Part shown: one piece after another, positions 61,699 through 64,000 of the stretch
Layout of the letters: every line of letters starts with the position of its first letter
Position numbering within the stretch: the stretch's first letter is position 1
Assembly: GCA_024235655.1 (NCBI GenBank)
Contig: JACKLY010000003.1
Coordinates: 1-64,000, forward strand
Source: Zoogloeaceae bacterium
GTDB lineage: Bacteria > Pseudomonadota > Gammaproteobacteria > Burkholderiales > Rhodocyclaceae
Length of the DNA: 64,000 nt
Direction of reading: 5' to 3'
Translations under genes and position numbers: made by a program
The notes under the pieces: model-generated
The model's database searches: none
What the model saw: the letters and a program-made list of their open reading frames with translations, nothing else
Told to the model about the DNA's origin: nothing

Positions 61699-62787
61699 GT
61701 GTCTCCCACTCGTTCATTTTTCCGCCCTCTCCTGCTGCTTGCCATCTCCACCTTTCTGTTGGCCAGTGAAGGATTTGCAGAGAGCAAACTCAGCGGTGTT
61801 GGTTCATCTGCAGCGTATCCGGTCTATCAAACATGGGCAGAACAATATGCCCAACTCACTGGCACACAAATCAGCTACGAACCGGCGGGGTCTTCTGCTG
61901 GACTCAGGAAGATTCGCGCCAGGGAAAGCGACTTTGGCGCTTCCGATGTCGTGCCAACCGATGAGGACAGGAAACGCCACAATCTGATCGTGTTTCCTAC
62001 CGTAATCACTGGCGTTGTCCCCGTATTCAACCTGCCAAAAATTCGTGATGGGCAACTCATCGTCAGCGGCGAGTTATTGGCCGCCATCTATTCAGGCGTG
62101 GTGACCCAGTGGAATGATCCGATGATCCGCCGCCTGAATCCGGACATCACCCTGCCTGCCATGCGTATCGTTCCGGTCGTTCGCGCAGACGGCTCTGGAA
62201 CAACCTACAATTTCTCTGATTATCTGGCGAAAGTAAGCCCGCCCTGGAAAGAAAAGATGGGGGTCGGCAACAGCCTGAAATGGCCTGCGCACGCGGCTCC
62301 TGCAAAAGGCAGCAAGGGCGTGGCCTTGGCTGTTCAGGAAACCGTGGGCAGCATCGGCTATGTCGATTACAACTACACGCTTGAATACCGACTCAGCAAT
62401 GCGCAGATCCGGCAGGAAAACGGTGCCCTGGTTGAAGCCAAGCCGACCACATTCCGCAATGCCCTGATGCAAAGCAGTTGGCTGAAAACGGGCGATTTTA
62501 CGCAGACACTCACCAACCAGACCGGCCACGGCGCCTGGCCGATCACGATGGGCACCTTTGTTGCCATGCCCAGGATCGCCCCTGATCGTGAACGCGCCAA
62601 GGGCATCATTCGCTTCTTTACCTGGGCTTTCATGAACGGGGATCAGTTGGCCAATCAGGTCAACTTCATCCGCCTGCCCGATGCCATTCAGGCCAAGGCC
62701 TTCCGGGCAATGGCTGAAATTCGGGATAGTCAGGGTACGCCGCTTGGCGTGGGAGAGCTTGGCTACCGGCTTGCAGCAACCCCATAG
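61699..62787 (+). CDS. pstS: Phosphate ABC transporter substrate-binding protein PstS
   Basis: Periplasmic phosphate-binding protein, 362 residues from a GTG with AGGTCG upstream. Signal peptide about 1-27 (SEGFA). PstS landmarks: LSGVGSSAAYPVYQTWAE, AGSSAGLRKI, FGASDVVPT, VRADGSGTTYNF and VGSIGYVDYNY, which include phosphate-contacting Ser and Gly residues. No pstC, pstA, pstB or phoU is adjacent, so it may serve a distant Pst permease or act alone. A CTGTCAT sequence at 61634-61640 resembles one Pho-box half-site; the second half is poor. Confidence 0.92.
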   Translation: MSPTRSFFRPLLLLAISTFLLASEGFAESKLSGVGSSAAYPVYQTWAEQYAQLTGTQISYEPAGSSAGLRKIRARESDFGASDVVPTDEDRKRHNLIVFPTVITGVVPVFNLPKIRDGQLIVSGELLAAIYSGVVTQWNDPMIRRLNPDITLPAMRIVPVVRADGSGTTYNFSDYLAKVSPPWKEKMGVGNSLKWPAHAAPAKGSKGVALAVQETVGSIGYVDYNYTLEYRLSNAQIRQENGALVEAKPTTFRNALMQSSWLKTGDFTQTLTNQTGHGAWPITMGTFVAMPRIAPDRERAKGIIRFFTWAFMNGDQLANQVNFIRLPDAIQAKAFRAMAEIRDSQGTPLGVGELGYRLAATP

Positions 62788-62816
62788 GCCGCTGCAACCT
62801 TATGCCGGGGCCAAGG

Positions 62817-63176
62817 CTAACGGCTGGTGGCGTTCCTGCCCCCTGATGGTTTTTCTCCTTTTCTGGCAGAAGGAGAAAAAATCTCACCGGCATTGTCGCC
62901 GGCCGGGCGCTCCGGAATTTGCACAAAAACTTCATCCTGCTTGATCATGCCCAGTTCAAAGCGGGCTCGCTCTTCGATTGCTTCGTAACCCTGCTTGAGG
63001 TCACGCACTTCAGCATCCAGGCCGGCATTACGCGTTTCCAGCTTGCGATTGGCTTCCTTCTGCTGGGACAGCTGATAGTCATAATCCCAGACTCGCAACC
63101 AGCCGCCCTTGCCCAGCCACAGCGGGTACTGCAACAGGATCAGCACGGCGATGAGAGCGAAGGTCAGCCAGCGCAC
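62817..63176 (-). CDS. ftsB: Cell division protein FtsB
   Basis: Divisome protein forming FtsQ-FtsB-FtsL, about 119 residues from the GTG at 63176 (MRWLTFALIAVLILLQYPLW). An upstream TTG at 63185 is possible but would add three residues not typical of the family. One transmembrane helix (about 3-20), then a coiled coil (about 30-70: YDYQLSQQKEANRKLETRNA). The charged C-terminal tail is not conserved. The order eno-ftsB is the usual one in gamma- and betaproteobacteria. Confidence 0.93.
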   Translation of the reverse strand: MRWLTFALIAVLILLQYPLWLGKGGWLRVWDYDYQLSQQKEANRKLETRNAGLDAEVRDLKQGYEAIEERARFELGMIKQDEVFVQIPERPAGDNAGEIFSPSARKGEKPSGGRNATSR

Positions 63177-63204
63177 GTCAGCCAAACTCCGGCAGAAATG
63201 CTGG

Positions 63205-63237
63205 AAGGGCGAGCCACCATTGCAGTGACTCGCCCTT
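63205..63237. repeat. Hairpin between eno and ftsB
   Basis: AAGGGCGAG (63205-63213) and CTCGCCCTT (63229-63237) form a 9-bp stem. On the minus strand it sits between the eno stop and the ftsB start and is not followed by a T-tract. It may partially attenuate transcription or protect the eno mRNA 3' end. Confidence 0.65.
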
Positions 63238-63264
63238 CATTCGACAAACCTGTTTGAAAAATGA

Positions 63265-64000
63265 TCAACGCAGGTTGTAGAACGCTTCGCGCCCGGGGTA
63301 AGAGGCGGTATCGCCAAGATCTTCCTCGATGCGCAACAACTGGTTGTATTTGGCAATGCGATCCGAGCGCGACAGGGAGCCGGTCTTGATCTGCAACGCA
63401 TTCATGCCGACAGCGATATCGGCAATGGTGCTGTCTTCGGTTTCGCCGGAGCGGTGCGAGATCACGGCCGTATAGCCTGCACGCTTGGCCATTTCGATGG
63501 CAGCGAAAGTTTCGGTCAAGGTGCCGATCTGGTTGATCTTGATCAGGATGGAGTTGGCTATCTCCTTCTTGATGCCTTCCTTGAGGATCTTGGTGTTGGT
63601 CACGAACAGGTCGTCGCCGACGATCTGCACTTTTTTGCCCAGACGCTCGGTCAACAGCTTCCAGCCATCCCAATCGCCTTCGGCCATGCCGTCTTCGATG
63701 GAAACGATGGGGAACTGCTCGGCCAGATTGGCCAGATAATCGACAAACTGGGCTGAGGTCAGCTGCAGGCCTTCGCCTGACAGAACGTACTTGCCGTCCT
63801 TGTAGAACTCGGAAGCGGCACAATCCAGCGCGATCAGCACATCCAGACCCGGTGTATAGCCGGCACTCTCGATCGCCTGCATGCACAGCTGGATCGCTTC
63901 GGCATGGCTGCCGAGGTTGGGTGCAAACCCCCCCTCATCGCCGACAGCCGTAGAGAAACCTTTCTTGTCGAGCAGTTTCTTCAGGGCATGGAAGATTTCG
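63265..64000 (-). CDS. eno: Enolase, C-terminal 244 residues (cut by window end)
   Basis: Interconverts 2-phosphoglycerate and phosphoenolpyruvate in glycolysis/gluconeogenesis. The frame is open to base 64000, so the N-terminal part is outside the window (family length about 430). Visible landmarks: AVGDEGGFAPNLGS, LDCAASEFY, FPIVSIEDGMAEGDWDGW, VGDDLFVTN, LIKINQIGTLTET and SHRSGETEDSTIADIAVG. Together these include metal-binding Asp/Glu and the active-site Lys. Followed by ftsB. Confidence 0.97.
   Translation of the reverse strand, partial: EIFHALKKLLDKKGFSTAVGDEGGFAPNLGSHAEAIQLCMQAIESAGYTPGLDVLIALDCAASEFYKDGKYVLSGEGLQLTSAQFVDYLANLAEQFPIVSIEDGMAEGDWDGWKLLTERLGKKVQIVGDDLFVTNTKILKEGIKKEIANSILIKINQIGTLTETFAAIEMAKRAGYTAVISHRSGETEDSTIADIAVGMNALQIKTGSLSRSDRIAKYNQLLRIEEDLGDTASYPGREAFYNLR

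Overview
The window is a chromosomal housekeeping segment of a Gram-negative betaproteobacterium. A Rhodocyclales-type genome (Azoarcus/Dechloromonas/Propionivibrio-like) fits best. This rests on the tig-clpP-clpX-lon-hupB-tRNA-ppiD block, the divergent ppx/ppk pair, hpnCDE squalene genes, FimV, an ETF/ETF-QO fatty-acid system and eno-ftsB. The assignment is inferred from gene content and protein character; no search was run. I see no insertion sequence, phage gene, CRISPR array or integrase. No gap between genes exceeds about 230 bases.

Layout. 1-20.8 kb: acyl-CoA and fatty-acid metabolism. It holds acetoacetyl-CoA synthetase (cut by the window start), a hotdog thioesterase, ETF-ubiquinone oxidoreductase, etfBA with an acyl-CoA dehydrogenase, a TetR regulator and a crotonase-fold protein. 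Among them lie an HDOD protein, a large hybrid histidine kinase, a CbiM-like permease and FimV. A Mla/Pqi-type lipid ABC transporter (permease, ATPase, MCE protein, lipoprotein) and ppx follow. 20.9-28.3 kb: ppk1, relA, an EamA transporter, mtfA and a receiver protein. 28.3-28.7 kb: tRNA-Ala, tRNA-Glu, tRNA-Asp. 28.7-34.1 kb: a Spy-like periplasmic protein divergent from an OmpR-type two-component pair, a sirtuin and MltD. 34.1-40.7 kb: a yejABEF-like peptide ABC importer. 40.7-50.4 kb: fabI, then ppiD, tRNA-Asp, tRNA-Val, hupB, lon, clpX, clpP and tig on the minus strand, and tRNA-Leu on the plus strand. 50.4-56.1 kb: hpnCDE, a zinc-ribbon protein, a YbbA-like ATPase head to head with tesA, and mnmH. 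56.2-64 kb: a TolC/MacA/MacB-type tripartite exporter (ATPase and permease as separate genes), an exported protein of unknown function, an orphan PstS, ftsB and the C-terminal part of eno.

How the genes work together. The first 16 kb looks like one fatty-acid oxidation network. Acyl-CoA dehydrogenase passes electrons to ETF (etfAB), then to ETF-QO and ubiquinone. The strongest new signal is an 18-bp near-palindrome, consensus CCATACGGTACCGTATGG. It occurs twice between etfB and the TetR gene and once, 12 kb away, between the thioesterase and ETF-QO. I read it as the operator of that TetR protein, defining a small electron-transfer-flavoprotein regulon. Other points worth following are tandem 10-bp-spaced direct repeats between the Spy-like gene and the two-component system, a relA promoter placed so that its mRNA could be leaderless, start codons that overlap head to head (ybbA-like/tesA), and an exported isochorismatase-fold-like protein.
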